From the NCBI GenBank assembly GCA_002943765.1, contig PQWQ01000042.1:62001-126000 (forward strand): a stretch of DNA of 64,000 bases. Direction: 5' to 3'. How positions within the stretch are numbered: position 1 is the first letter of the stretch; each line of letters begins with the position of its first letter. Below the pieces are notes generated by a model. It was not told the origin of the DNA. It saw nothing but the letters and a program-made list of their open reading frames with translations, and ran no database searches. The position numbers and the translations under genes were made by a program. Below, in pieces: positions 35,632 through 48,447 of the stretch. The DNA comes from Psoroptes ovis (lineage: Eukaryota > Arthropoda > Arachnida > Sarcoptiformes > Psoroptidae).

Positions 35632-35809
35632 AATAAACAGCTGCCATTTGTGTATATGTGCACTTTCGTTTTGTCGTTTATTATTTTCTGAGTGTTTTAT
35701 TTTCGTTTTTTTGGTTTGTTTTTGAATTTATTTTTTTTGAAATTATTATTGATCACGTTTTGACAAACATACATTGGTTCAATTTTGTGACGTTATTTGT
35801 CTTAAATAA

Positions 35810-38800
35810 ATGGATGATAATACAATCAAATCATCATCAGGAGGTGATGAAACATCACCATCATCACCATCTGATGCAATAATCAGCGATTTGATTACGG
35901 TTACAGTTAAAACGATTGATTCGAAAAATTTTCAATTTCAAGTTGAAAATGATGTAAGTCTATGGCCTTTGATTTTGTATGAATTTTTATAAATTAATAA
36001 ATTTCTATTTACTTGAAACTGATAGATGAAAATACGAGCATTCAAAGAAAAAATTGCCCCTACAGTGGACATTGAATGGGAAAATCAACGAATGATATTT
36101 TGTGGACGAGTTCTGGCTGATGATAAAACATTGAAAGATTATAGTAAGTGTTTCCGAAGTTTTTGAATTTTGAGATTTAATTTTAAGAAATTGTTTTATT
36201 TTAAAGAAATTGACAGCAACAAAGTGATACATCTTGTAAAACGTGCTCCATTGCCTAAAAATGATTCAAATAATGCTAATAGCGGTGGCCAAACAACAAA
36301 TCAACAGCAACAAAATGATCGTGGTAATCGTTCGCGATTTCAAAGTTATCGTGCCGATGATGGTTCATCGGTGTTGATGGGATCATTTCAAATGGATACA
36401 GCAAGTAATTTTATGAATCAACTAATGAGACAATTATTCAATCATCGACCAGGTTCTGGTGCTTCTAGTGATTCGAATACATCTGATTCAGGTGTAGCGT
36501 CAACAAACAATGATCAATCATCGATTCTGCGTGCACGTTTTAATCATATTCGTCAATTGTTGACTTATGTTGAGACAAGTTTACAAATATTAAATGATCC
36601 AACACATATTCCAACTGGCCATCGTTCTAATGCTTTTGCTGATGATCACACGATCACATTGACCGATTATGTTGGCTGTTTTAATGATGTTCTATCTTAT
36701 ATGGATCGTTTACGGCCATACCTTGAAACATGGATCGGTTCAATAAATCCTAATAATTCAGACAATAATAATAATAGACAACATCATGAAAATTTTTCGA
36801 TCATTATGAGAATCGTCCATCATTTGTCACATGTGTTTCATGCATTGACTGATTTATCAATCAATCCCAATGATGCAAATTCACCAATTAATATCAATGT
36901 TTTGAATAATCCAATTCGACAGCAAACATCGAATGCTGATAATAATCAATCAACTACGAATGACAATACATCAGCTTCAAATCGTGATGCTGTGGCTCAA
37001 AATGAAAATAATCCTTCGGCAACCGAAACACAATCATCAACCAATAATCAATCACAATCGAACGCTGATTCTAATGCAACCAATGAATTTGTATCACCAC
37101 CAATACCGCAAGACGATAGTCGTTTACCGTCATCTGCAGCATCGAATAATAACAATTCAATGTTTCGATCATTGGGATCCATACCTGGAGGTGTATTAGT
37201 AGCTCAATCACCAATAGTATTGATGGAAGTTGATGCAACAATAAATGGACAAAGTCTTGGTCCACGTGCTATCCGAAATTTATCACTTTCAGATTTTAGT
37301 TCCACCCTAAATGAACTTATTGGTAGTTCACATTTGAATAATGTCACCTTTAACACGCTGAATTCTGGCCCAAATAATGAAGATTCGAATGGATCACAAG
37401 CGAATAACAACAACAATGATAATACTGTCAATTTTCAATCATCACAATTTTCAAATCCTCCTGTTGATTCAGAAAATCAACCGACCAATGAATCTAATTC
37501 TGCTAATAATACATCATCAAATAGTAATAATGCTGGCAGATCGAATCAAAACAGCAGCAGTTCAAATCCAGCAATGATTAATCCATTTCAATTGTTTTCA
37601 GCTCGTTTCGATCCATATTTGAATTGGTAAGATTCATTTTTTGTTCAAAAATTTTAAAGGTTTTGACTAATTTCAATTTTTTTCTCGGTCCATGAATTCC
37701 AGTAATTCCACATATACAATGCCTGAAATTCGTTCAACAACAAATATTGGTCCAATGATAACGAATATGATGATGGACAGCAGCAATCATTTAACATCGG
37801 CAATAGGATCAGTTTCATTTGGTTCATCATCGAATAATAATTCAAATTCAAATACAAATGATTTAAGAAATTTAGATTTGATGAGAAATAATTTAGTTAA
37901 TCTACAAAATATGCGTGAAAATGAAAATCATAATGGATCATCATCAGATTCGACCACAGATGATGGTTATTTTTTTAATTTTATCAATTATTTGCTCGGA
38001 AGAATAAATCAACTACAACCACGTACTGATATACAAATGGATGAACAAAATCTATTGCCACGTATTCAAGATTATATTCGTCATTTAAATTTAATCAATT
38101 CGAATGATGAATCATTGTTTTCAAACATGTTATCATCATTATTTCAAAATTTAGATTTTCTCGATCTGTATCAAATGATCAACGCGAATTTCAGCCAATT
38201 TGCTCTTCTACGACCTACATTACAAAGTGTTATCCGAGATAATTTGTTGACCAGTGATAATGATGAAACTGTTCGATCGGAAATTGAAAATATGATCCAA
38301 AATAATCGAACATTGTTGGCTGATATTGTGGTAAGTTTTGGTCCATCTGTTATTATTGATTATTTTGATTAATATTCCATTAATTATTAGAGTGGTATCA
38401 CACCGGCTACCGGTGTAGATCATGTAGAATCTTTCATAAAATTTATTCAAGAAACTTTGACAAAATTTTTTGAAAAAATTCTGCAATCAAATAATGACGA
38501 AACTTTCGGCGAAGATTTGACCAATGCTGTTAAATATTTAGTGAATTCTTATATTCAATTCTGTGAAGGTAATGGTCTTACAATTTTGATTTTGTATATG
38601 ATTCATTGAATAATGTTTTTGCAATTTTCCGTAGCTTGTTTTGCTGATCCATCAAATGCACGAACAGCCCTAATCAGACGTAGTCTACAAGCATATGATT
38701 CGGTCGATTCACAGCTGATGAATTTCCTCATTCAAATCATTTGTCAACGTGTTAATCAAACAGCAACGAATAATTATGTCAGAGATGAACAATTGGAAGC

Positions 38801-39326
38801 TGAAATTCAATCATATATAGTTAGAAGACAACAACCGCAACAACAACAACAACAAGAAGAAAAATCATCGATAATAAATAATGATGCTCCAGCTTCGATG
38901 GATTCTATGGAATATATGGAATTTTCTGATGCATACAGTGAAATGCCACCACCCCCGCCACCACCATCCACAAGTTCGCTAACATCAACATCACAACCAT
39001 CTTTTAATACCTATACAATTAGTAATATAGATTCTGATCAATCGTCTAATGGTGATTGGCAATCAATCGTACCGAATGATTGGGTTCGTATTAATTTGAA
39101 TTTAATATGAATTTTTCTTATTTAATCAATTCATTCACAAAAAAAAACATAGGTCCCAATCATCAAAGAAGATATTCAAAAACAAAAATCTATAGACCCT
39201 GATCATCAACCACCATTCAGTGATGCATACATTAGTGGAATGTCAAAAAAACGTCGTTTAGAACATGATCAACAGCAGCAGCAACAGCAGAAACAAAATG
39301 AAAAATCAAATAAACAAATGAAATGA
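35810..39326 (+). CDS. BAG6: BAG6 (Scythe/BAT3) ubiquitin-like chaperone, 7 exons
   Basis: Exons 35810-35953, 36026-36143, 36207-37626, 37703-38330, 38391-38568, 38635-39083 and 39153-39326 join in phase to about 1036 residues (human about 1130). BAG6 holds exposed hydrophobic segments of new tail-anchored or mislocalised proteins in the cytosol and nucleus and directs them to insertion or the proteasome. The N-terminal ubiquitin-like domain (28-105) reads ITVTVKTIDSKNFQF... MKIRAFKEKIA... QRMIFCGRVLADDKTL... KVIHLVKRAP. The middle is Asn/Ser/Gln-rich low complexity with helical stretches (YVGCFNDVLSYMDRLRPYLE). The C-terminus keeps the signature NDWVPIIKEDIQKQ, PPFSDAYISGMSKKRR, with a basic NLS-like patch and a final Gln run. 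All introns are 60-76 bp. The last intron uses a weak GTTCGT donor; if retained, the protein would end 9 residues after NDW at 39110 without the conserved tail. Confidence 0.9.
39084..39152 (+). other. BAG6 last intron with weak donor
   Basis: GTTCGT donor after TGG and an ACATAG acceptor after an A-rich tract. Splicing in phase 0 joins NDW to VPIIKEDI, which restores the conserved family motif; this is strong support despite the poor donor. Confidence 0.8.
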
Positions 39327-40348
39327 AATGAATCAACACATTGAAAATTGATCCCCTTTTATTATTTCAGACATAAGCATTAATTACAACAAAATACACC
39401 CCAAATAAATATCATATTACACTTATACACACATTTATTCATTGATTCATATAATTATTTATGGCCAAAAAATAATTGTTCAAATTGTATTTATGAATCA
39501 TTTGAGTGGAAAAAATGGATGAATTCAATGTGGGGAAACCTTATGCAACAATTTAATCAAAGTAAATGATTGAATTGAATTTATAAATTTTTAAACTGAA
39601 TCAATTTAAAAAGAAAATCGCTAAGTATAAAAATAAATAATCTTTTAAATAAAATAAAAAAAATGTCAAAATTTTTTTTTTTGACCAAAAAAACATTTTT
39701 AAAAGACCCTTTAAATGGATTTATTTAATTCGGAAAATTTTTTCCCTGATTAATTATGGCCATAGAATCCAAAATGGCCCTAGAAGATGGCCTTAAATTA
39801 CCAGTTATTAAATAATTTTTTCACTGAAAAAAATGAAAATTATCTCCGAGAATATTTTGATGACAAATAGTTTCATTTTGAAATTATTTTTTTTTTCAGT
39901 GTACTCTGCAATAAGTAAATTAAAGATATCAAATGTCAAATTAGATTCAATAATATTAATGAATGAAAATTGAAATTGAAAATTGAAAATGAAATAAAAA
40001 AGTTTATTTATTTATTTATTAGTATTTGAAATATATTTCATTACATCTCTCTTTTGGTGTTGTTTAGGCTGGTTGAGTTGTCAAAGTGTTTAGAATTTCA
40101 AATTATTAATAAATAAATTTGTTTCGTTGATTGGTTGGTTGGTTGGCAATTTTCATTCGTTTCATTTTCATTCGATTAATCGTAATGGTTATGTGTAAGT
40201 GTGCATGGGTTTTATTGATATTGTGTGTGTCGCATCATCATCATCATCACACATTATTTGATTTGAAATATTTTATTATTTCTCAATTTCATTTCATATC
40301 ATATGATGGTTTCAAGTGGTTTTTGAAATTTTTTTTCATTTTACTCTA

Positions 40349-40433
40349 TTAGGCTGTCCGGAAAGTTCTGGCCTATTTTCATGAACAACTCTATTGTGAT
40401 TAAGCCGAATGAACTTTTCGGACAACAGCCTAA
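40349..40433 (-). mobile_element. Palindromic MITE class A, copy 17, duplicated right end
   Basis: TTAGGCTGTCCGGAAAGTTC to CTTTTCGGACAACAGCCTAA, TA on both sides. The right end has both AAC and AGCC, as if the two end variants were joined. Confidence 0.85.
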
Positions 40434-40647
40434 TATATTTTACCATCCAATTTTCAAATTTTAATCAATCAAAACAAATGATGATGATGATGACAACTTT
40501 CAAATATATTGTTCAGCGTTGTTTTGGGTAAATTATTTGAATTGAAAATTTTCAAATTGTGATTTGTTCAAGTGCAATTTAAAATATAAAATTAAAATAA
40601 AAATGCAATTTACACGTTTTTTATTATGATTTTAAAATATATTATTA

Positions 40648-40729
40648 TAAGGCTGTCCGAAAAGTTCATTCGGCTTAATCACTATAGAGTTGTTCATGAA
40701 AATTGGCCAAAACTTTTTGGACAATCTAA
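40648..40729 (+). mobile_element. Palindromic MITE class A, copy 18
   Basis: TAAGGCTGTCCGAAAAGTTC to AACTTTTTGGACAATCTAA, TA on the right, AATCACTATAG core. Confidence 0.83.
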
Positions 40730-41123
40730 TATTATTGATGATATTTGATACTGGTAATTATGATTTTTTTTAATTCCGATAAGTATGTGGTAGCGATTGT
40801 CACTGAATTCGAATTTTGAAACTCTGGAAAAATCCTAGTTCTAGTTCGAGTCTACTGGTCTTTTTTTGCATCGGATTCATTCCATCAAGAACCTGAATTG
40901 ATTAGACCTTAGGGATCATCAAAAGCTTTGAAAAAGTGATCATCATCTTGATGTATGGAATATGGTGAGTCATCAGACTGTGTAAAATTTTTCAAATTAC
41001 AATCAACAATATTGTCGATTCTGACGGTTTTAATCTTGGGTCGAATTTGGAACAAGAATCCAGTAATATTTGTACAGTTTTAATATCTACAGACCAAAAT
41101 CTATTCAATCCATTCAAATAATA

Positions 41124-41206
41124 TTAGGCTGTCCGGAAAGTTTTGGCCGATTTTCAAAGACCATCTCTTTCGTGTTTAAGCCGAATAAACTTTTCGGACA
41201 ACCTTA
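41124..41206 (-). mobile_element. Palindromic MITE class A, copy 19
   Basis: TTAGGCTGTCCGGAAAGTTT to AACTTTTCGGACAACCTTA, TA on the left. The core is diverged (AAGACCATCTCTTTCGTG). Confidence 0.82.
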
Positions 41207-41568
41207 TCATTAGAATTTTTACTACTCTATACATTCATTCATTGAATCCAATTGAATCTATTGCTGCTATCAAATATTTTATTTTATTTTGAATCATTTT
41301 GAATCATTTTATTATTAGATAACATCATTTGTTTTCTCTTTATTTATCGACTATATATTTAATAGTGTCAAAGCTTAATACCTCATGTTTTATTTCTATC
41401 ATTTATTTCGAACAATATATATTGAATGGGCGGTTCATAAATTTCGGCCATAAAATTCCGGTGACGACAAAATACGTTTTTGAAAATTTTGATTTTCAGC
41501 GCCGCTGACGTAGTTACGTTTGGCTTAAGCAATGGGAATTTTTCGTAGCCGGCTTTTCCCAGTTGTCC

Positions 41569-41787
41569 CTAATTTTCTCTCGAAAGCTTAGGCAGCTGGG
41601 ATTTATTAGTAAAAATAATGGTAAAAACTTGATCTTCGCATTTTTCTTTTCTTCTCTGTTTGCTTTGCTTCACACATTTTGCTTTGCAAGTTTTGACATA
41701 TGAATGGTTACCACCGCACATAATACACACACATTTATGTACAGAGCAAATGATCATTTTTGCTGATGAATTTTGTGTTGAATTCAT
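41569..41787 (-). CDS. Small Cys-rich open frame, unrecognised
   Basis: 72 codons on the minus strand with eight Cys in total, including HKCVCIMCGGNHSYVKTCKA and then KCVKQSKQRRKEKCED. The CIMCGGNH...C spacing (Cx2Cx3Hx5C) resembles, but does not match, retroelement CCHC zinc knuckles (Cx2Cx4Hx4C). No signal peptide. It may be a decayed gag fragment, an exon, or chance. Confidence 0.2.
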   Translation of the reverse strand: MNSTQNSSAKMIICSVHKCVCIMCGGNHSYVKTCKAKCVKQSKQRRKEKCEDQVFTIIFTNKSQLPKLSREN

Positions 41788-42928
41788 ACAAATATTTCAG
41801 TTGTTATTTAGATTTCAGCCTGAATGGTTCAGCAGATTGATAATTTGATTTGATTTGTGTCGATTTTTAATGATTTGAAATGAAAAATTAATTCAAATTT
41901 CGAAAATTTAAAATTTGAGATTGGCGCCGTTCATAAATATCCACGTATAAATAAATGCCCACGATTGATAATCTTAATTTCCCGAGAAAATAAATTGAAT
42001 AAATAAATCATCAAGTGTTATTATTTGATTTTTGTGTGTGTCCGAAAAATAATTTCGTATGATTTTGTGTCTCAAAAAATATCAACAAATTGATTTAGAT
42101 TTTGTTTAATTTGTTCTGTCAATTTTTCGGTTTCAAATTTCCTTGCCAAAAATTTGAGAAACCACAACGGATTTTCAACGGATCTTCAACAACTGATGAT
42201 CATCACTACCACCTTTATATTCTGACAAGGTATGTAAGGAGTTTAATTTTTGTTTAAATGTCTTATCTAATGTCTTATCTAAGGTCAATAATCATCATGC
42301 AAACAATCAAAATTGATTATGTGTATGTGTGTAGGGTGAATAAACAATATTATCAGCAAAATAAATAAATAAAAAGTTTTTCAAATGAATTTGGTTTATT
42401 TCTTAAGAAACATTTGTCGTTTGATTGTAGTTCTTGTTCAACATTGTAACCATTTGAATCATTTGATTTCACATTTCAGTCCATAATGAATTTATGCAGA
42501 AATTCTAATGATTTTGTCTGTTGCAAAGTAATTTTGATTTTGTCAATAAAATGTCCATTATAATCATCCGAATATTGTCAGCTATTTATCACACACATTA
42601 ATAAATGGTGAAAAATAAATATTATTTTTATTATTATTATGATCATAGCTGGGTCCATAAATGGTCCAATCGATGCCTTCTGCATCATATGGATCATGTA
42701 ATAATAATGATAATATTGGGCAAATTTCTTTCCTAAGAAGTTTTCCATGAACTAGAACCATATACACATTCGAAATCATTATGTAATCGAAACCAAATAA
42801 ACAACCGAATAACAAACAAATCGTTTTTCAATCATTAAGCACAGAAAATTCCGGGAATATATTCTCTGTGTATATTATCATTTGTTAAGCATCATTTTTT
42901 TTCTCAGTGCATTTTCTTGCCTTATATA

Positions 42929-43011
42929 ATAGGTTGTCCGAAAAGTTTTGGCCGATTTTCATGTGGCAACTCTATTGTGATTAAGCCGAATGAACTATTC
43001 GGACAACCTAA
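42929..43011 (-). mobile_element. Palindromic MITE class A, copy 20
   Basis: ATAGGTTGTCCGAAAAGTTT to AACTATTCGGACAACCTAA, TA on the right, inverted core. Confidence 0.84.
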
Positions 43012-43687
43012 TATATAAAAAAACATTGATTTCCATTTATTATTATCATCATCAATTTTTGGTTGTCGTTTTTGTTGTATTTTTCAAGACTTCAGGCTCT
43101 AATTCCAGACAAGTACCGAAAAAAAAAAATTTGAATCCAAATCGAATCAAATCTTTTTTAAAGATCCTTCTTTGATGGTCTCAATTTCCATAGTGTTTCT
43201 ACGATTGTTTCTCATATGAATTCTCATATGTTTCATCAATTTTCCCGAATTATTCTTTCCAAGAATAATTCCTCTGTATTTCGATACAAATTCCTCGTAA
43301 AGAAATCCTTATGATCATTTCATTTCATTCGAATCTATTCGAATCTTTAATGAATGAAATTTCCATTTCAAGTTTTCCGGTCATTCTCATTTCATTTTAT
43401 TTCGTTTGAAATTTGAAATACAAGTAGGAGCAGAGAAATTTATTGTCATTTGATTTCTTTCCATTCTCTTTTTTGATGATTTTTGAATTAAGATTGTCAT
43501 TCATTCAATTATATCTCTGTGCTGTATGAACTGTAAATTAATCTTGAATTGAAAGATGAGATTTTTTTTTCGTTTTGTTTTGTTTTGATTTGATTATCAT
43601 CAAAAGCAATATGAGAATATGTGAGAACATAAATAAGTGAAAATAAATGTGTGGTCAATGAACATAAAAATAAAGAAAATAATAATC

Positions 43688-43768
43688 ATAGATTGTTCGA
43701 AAAGTTCATTCCGATTAATCAATAGTGTTGCTCAATGAAAATCGGCCAAAACTTTTCGGACAATCTAA
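43688..43768 (+). mobile_element. Palindromic MITE class A, copy 21
   Basis: TAGATTGTTCGAAAAGTTC to AACTTTTCGGACAATCTAA, TA on the right, CCGATTAATCAATAG core. Confidence 0.83.
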
Positions 43769-44410
43769 TATAATTTCAATGATAATTTTTAAATTATTAT
43801 TTTTATTATTACTACCACCACCACATACTATTTGTCATTATATCTGTGATTAATATAATATGTTACACTTGACTAGATTTTAGTCAAAACATATATCTGT
43901 GTATGTTCAGTTCAAGCATACATAGTCAGTGTTATCGAGAACCCGAGAGTGAGATAGACAGAAATTGTTGCTTTCGAACATTTATGTTTTAAATTAAAAA
44001 AAACTTGTATTTTCTTCTATTCAATTCAATTCATTTGATTTCAATTCATTTCTATTTCATTTGTCTAAGAAAAGTAATGATCATTGAATTAAAACAAAAA
44101 CAGCAGCCCCAAACACACAGTATGGCACATATTGAATCAGAATGAATTGATATATGAATGAATGAACAAAGGAAAAAATATTTACAAGTTTCTTCATTTC
44201 TTCCATTGGTCCTCTCTGGAATCCTAGAATACCCTAGAAAAAAAATTGATTACTGTGTGTCATTTTCGAGTATTTATTTGAATTATTATTCGGAATTTTA
44301 ATGGTATTTTTTTCATGTTATTTTTATTATTTGAAATTTCATGTATTTAAATAACATTATTTTCCTTCGGAATTTTTCGCTTAATATGATCATATTGATC
44401 ATATTAACTA

Positions 44411-44491
44411 TTAGGTTGTCCGAAAAGTTCATTCCGATTAATCAATAGAGTTGCTCAACCAAAATCGGCAAAAACTTTCCGGACAACCTAA
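44411..44491 (+). mobile_element. Palindromic MITE class A, copy 22
   Basis: TTAGGTTGTCCGAAAAGTTC to AACTTTCCGGACAACCTAA, TA on both sides, CCGATTAATCAATAG core. Confidence 0.87.
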
Positions 44492-45324
44492 TACACAAAA
44501 CAGAAATAAAGAAAAACTTTTGTACCATTGAAACAATAATAGTGATAATAATAATAACTGAAAAACTATTGATCCATGGTTATAGTCAATCAATCTGTCA
44601 TTCATTTATTTGTTCATTTATTCATTTCTTATTTCTTCCTTTGAACATATTCTTAAAACATGTTTTTTTTCGAAAGACTAAAGAAATCGAAAATAAAGTG
44701 ATTTAGTACAACAACAACAACAACAACAAAAGCTTCTGGTCACTTGTCAAATTATTTATTCGACCATATAAATTCATTTATTCACATGTGAATTTTTTTC
44801 ATTATTATTTTACCAACCAGCAAACCCCAGCACCAAAGACAGTAACCAAATAATAACCCACACCCTTAAAATGTTGGTATAATCTTTGGTATTTATTCAT
44901 TTCCTTCAATAATTTATGGTTCATAAACAAATTGATTGAAATTTATGTCTTGAAATTTTCTGTGTGTAATTTTCTTGATTATTTTCTGTGAATTCTTCTT
45001 AGTTTTTTTTTGATGAGTTTATGATTATTTTGGTTATTTATTTCTGGTACTACCAGAAAATGAATGTATGAAAACTGTTCATAAAACATGACATGATCGA
45101 AAAGAATTACACAAATATGAAATGATCGATTTTGGCACCAAAATAGTGAATGAACACAAAAATGAATTCATTTATTGGGGCCCGAATAAATAATTGTTTT
45201 TCTTCCATTTTTCATTTCATATTGAATTCTATCCAAAACCAAGTGAACAACAAAATGATTCCTAGGATAATGATGATAATAATTCGGCTCAAAATGAACT
45301 TGCATTTCATTTAGTCCATATAGA

Positions 45325-45407
45325 ATAGGTTGTCCGAAAAGTTCTGGCCGATTTTGGATGAGCAACTCTCGATTGATTAAGCGGAATGAAATTTTCGGAC
45401 AACCTTA
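45325..45407 (-). mobile_element. Palindromic MITE class A, copy 23 (CGAG subtype)
   Basis: AATAGGTTGTCCGAAAAG to ATTTTCGGACAACCTTA, TA on the right. The inverted core has CTCTCGATTGATT. Confidence 0.83.
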
Positions 45408-46065
45408 TAGACCTAATAGAATGTAGTCATTTCATATTTACAAATTCATTGTTTGAAATGAATGAATCTCTTCGCTAGAAATTCTTGAGATTTTTGCTTT
45501 TCTTGTCCCCCTCGAAATACGAATTCCAACGATTATCATTTATGGAATGTTGGTGATTTGATTTGATTTTGATTTTTTGAAAAATCCGAAAGAATTTGAA
45601 ATATGTAGCTTCGATTTGTCAATTGAACAATCGAGATTATGACAAGTGAACATATCGTTTTTTTCACCCCAGAATTTCCCTCGAAATTTCAATTCAATTT
45701 CACAACTCGATGACCATTTGAACATCATTCAATTTTTTGCTTCTTCCTTGGTCAAAATTGACACAAGTTTGGCCAAAAAAAAAATTTTCCATTTATCAAT
45801 AGCCTCACATATATTTGTATTGTTGCTCAGGTCATCAATCGATGATCATCGATCAATCATTCTTTGTTCAGTTTTCTCTGAATTATTTCAAATATTTTTT
45901 CACATATTTTCACCTGGGTCGAAAATAAAGTCAGCAAAAAATCAAGTGCATTTTTCCTTTGAAAAATTCAAAATGTGTGAGAATATGTGTGTGAAGAGCT
46001 ATTAGCATCGAAATCAAAATCAAAATTTTCTTGAATATTTCTTTTGAATGTTTCCATTTAAAATA

Positions 46066-46149
46066 TTATGTTGTTGTACGAAATGTTCATTCCGCTTAAT
46101 CAATAAAGTTTGTTCATGAAAATCGACTAGAACTTTCCGGACACCCTAT
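46066..46149 (+). mobile_element. Palindromic MITE class A, copy 24, degraded
   Basis: TTATGTTGTTGTACGAAATG to AACTTTCCGGACACCCTAT, TA on the left. The left end has an extra GTT. Confidence 0.72.
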
Positions 46150-46459
46150 TACTTTTGAATTTGTACAATTTGAATTCGTCTATTCATTTGAAATATTTAT
46201 AATTCAATTCGATATTTCGCCTAAAAAAGATTATCGAAAATCAATGACATGATCAAGGACATTTTTTGGTTGACACATGAACGAGATTTTAGACGATTTT
46301 CTTTCGTTCACATCCCAGTGATTTGTTTTTTTTTTCATTCGGTCAAAGTTCGTGGTATTTAAAACTTGAATAAATGAATTCAATTCAATTGAATTGAATA
46401 ATCCGATCATCGAAAGCATCGAAAATCAAATTCAAAAAAAATTTGTTCTGATTTTTTCA

Positions 46460-46539
46460 TCAGGTCGTCCGAAAAGTTCGTTCGGCTTAATCAATAGAGT
46501 TGCACATGAAAATCGGCCAAAACTTTCCGGACAACCTAA
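46460..46539 (+). mobile_element. Palindromic MITE class A, copy 25
   Basis: TCAGGTCGTCCGAAAAGTTC to AACTTTCCGGACAACCTAA, TA on the right, forward core. Confidence 0.83.
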
Positions 46540-47327
46540 TATCTAATTTTTCCAAAAAGAGAAAATAATGATTTTTGTTTCTCATATATCACATAATAAT
46601 TGTTGTTGTATGGTATATTTACTTTCTATTTTTATATAATTTTACTGCTGCATTGAACGTGCTGATTGAAAAAAAAACTGTTGATTTAGATCTTTTTTTA
46701 AGGCTATTGTTGTTCAATTATATCGCTCATTGTTCATTATCGCATATTTGTTGTACATATATTGATTTTATGATTAAAATTGTTCTATTTGAAAAAACCG
46801 TTTTTGAAATTCACAAATTTCCAGCGGTTTTTTCCGAAAACAAATTTGGACCAATTTTGATACTTTTTTCAAGGTACAGGGCCTTTCAGTATGTTCTTCT
46901 GCATTGAATATTGATCCCAAAGGGCCAAACACTTTGAGTTTGCATTGTAACAATGTGAAATATTTACAAAAATAAAAATATTTACACCTTTATTTGGTCA
47001 TAGAAAAAATGAAAATAACCCAGCCTTAATTTAAACAAAATCAATTGATTAATTATCATTTGTTTATTTACTAATATTTCAAAGAATTCATTTTTCAAAG
47101 ACCACCTTAGATCTTACCTTACCTTACCTTTGATACCTTTTACAATTTAACCTTTGAAAAAAATTTGAAAAAGTTGAAAAATTTGAAGAGTAAATCCTAC
47201 AAATATTAAATAATTTTTATTATGTTTCTATCTGTTGGATTATTGATTGATCACGATTTTCTTTAAATTTTTGCATTCCACCGAGTTATCTTGCTGTTAT
47301 ATGTTTCATTCTTAAAAGAAATATTTA

Positions 47328-47409
47328 TTATGTTGCCCGGAAAGTTCATTCCGCTTATTCAATAGAGTTGTTCATGAAAATCGGCCAGAACTATACGGAC
47401 AACCTGAAA
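47328..47409 (+). mobile_element. Palindromic MITE class A, copy 26
   Basis: TTATGTTGCCCGGAAAGTTC to AACTATACGGACAACCTGAA, no clear TA pair, forward core. Confidence 0.76.
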
Positions 47410-47803
47410 TTAAAAAAAAAAAATATTTCTGTCGTTGATATTATTGACAAGTACTAAGCATTTCAAATATACATTTCTGACAAGAACAATTAATTTCTTT
47501 AAGGCAGAAATTGCATAAGAATTTCGTTGGAATGCCTTTACGAATCAATATCATCCATTGGTTGATTGATTTCCATTTTGTGGTTTGTTTTTTTTAAGAG
47601 GTTTTTCATTTTTCAAATTTCCAATCATTTCTACCTGTGATGGTTTTTTCACCATTTATCAATTTTTTTTCCCTCTGTGTCTTTGTCTCTGATATACCTC
47701 TAAGTTTAATAACACCACCACCATCACATGTAAATATGATAATTGTTATCATTATTATCATTGTTTGTTTATTTTGTTTTTGAAAATCTTATTAGGTAAA
47801 ATA

Positions 47804-47883
47804 TTAGGCTGTCCGAAAAGTTCTTGCCGATTTTCTTAGGAGACTCTATTGATTAAGCTGAATAAACTTTTTGGACAACCTAA
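47804..47883 (-). mobile_element. Palindromic MITE class A, copy 27
   Basis: TTAGGCTGTCCGAAAAGTTC to AACTTTTTGGACAACCTAA, TA on both sides. Its TTCTTGCCGATTTTC arm resembles class B, so it is an A/B intermediate. Confidence 0.84.
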
Positions 47884-48365
47884 TAATACTTTATACTTTT
47901 GGCTATATTTCTATGAGTGGTTTGAATATGATTATTTTTTTCGTTAATTTGTAGATTCATCAAAGTTTGTCATTGTTTATTCACTTGTTTGTTTATTTTT
48001 CATTTTTCCATTTTCCCTTGATGTTTGTTGATTCCATTTAAGCTGATGAGGTTATTTGACTTGTGACCTTTTTTTGTCCATAATCAATTATGATCATCCA
48101 TGAATAGTGATCATGGTCATTATTTTGTTGGCCAGAAAAACTTTGAAATTTTCGAAAAATTATTAGCATAAATATTCCATTCTCTTCGACCAAAATTACA
48201 ATTCTTCATTCAAAATTCAGTGGTTTTATGGTGGTCACGTTTGTTGTTTCATAGATTTATTTATTTCACAAAAATAAATTTCATTTCAATTTATTTTTCT
48301 CGAATTTCATTTAATTCAAAAAAAAAAAAAAAATTCAAGATAATCAAAATAAAGAATAAATATTA

Positions 48366-48447
48366 TTAGGCTGTCCGAAAAGTTCATTTCGATTAATCAA
48401 TCGAGAGTTGTTCATGAAAATCGGCCAGAACTTTCCGGACAATCTAA
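48366..48447 (+). mobile_element. Palindromic MITE class A, copy 28 (CGAG subtype)
   Basis: TTAGGCTGTCCGAAAAGTTC to AACTTTCCGGACAATCTAA, TA on both sides, AATCAATCGAGAGTTG core. Confidence 0.86.

Larger units (their letters stand above)
33441..35809. other. Syndecan 3' region and BAG6 promoter
   Basis: No further gene. It contains five MITEs... four with clear arms at 33829, 34251, 34491 and 35184, an (ATT)n run near 33680-33698 and CA repeats near 34664-34682. The BAG6-proximal part has a CTCF-like motif (35527) and a short direct repeat (35551, 35614). I searched by eye for an EFYA-coding extension of syndecan and did not find one. The count of well-supported MITEs here is four. Confidence 0.55.

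Noticed and set aside
36933..37577. Alternative frames inside BAG6 exon 3
   Set aside because: They result from CAA/AAT-rich codon runs; only the main frame carries the ubiquitin-like domain and joins the other exons in phase.
42582..42815. 77-codon minus-strand frame
   Set aside because: It has no domain, no start context and no exon borders. Its C-terminal part is a simple AAT repeat.
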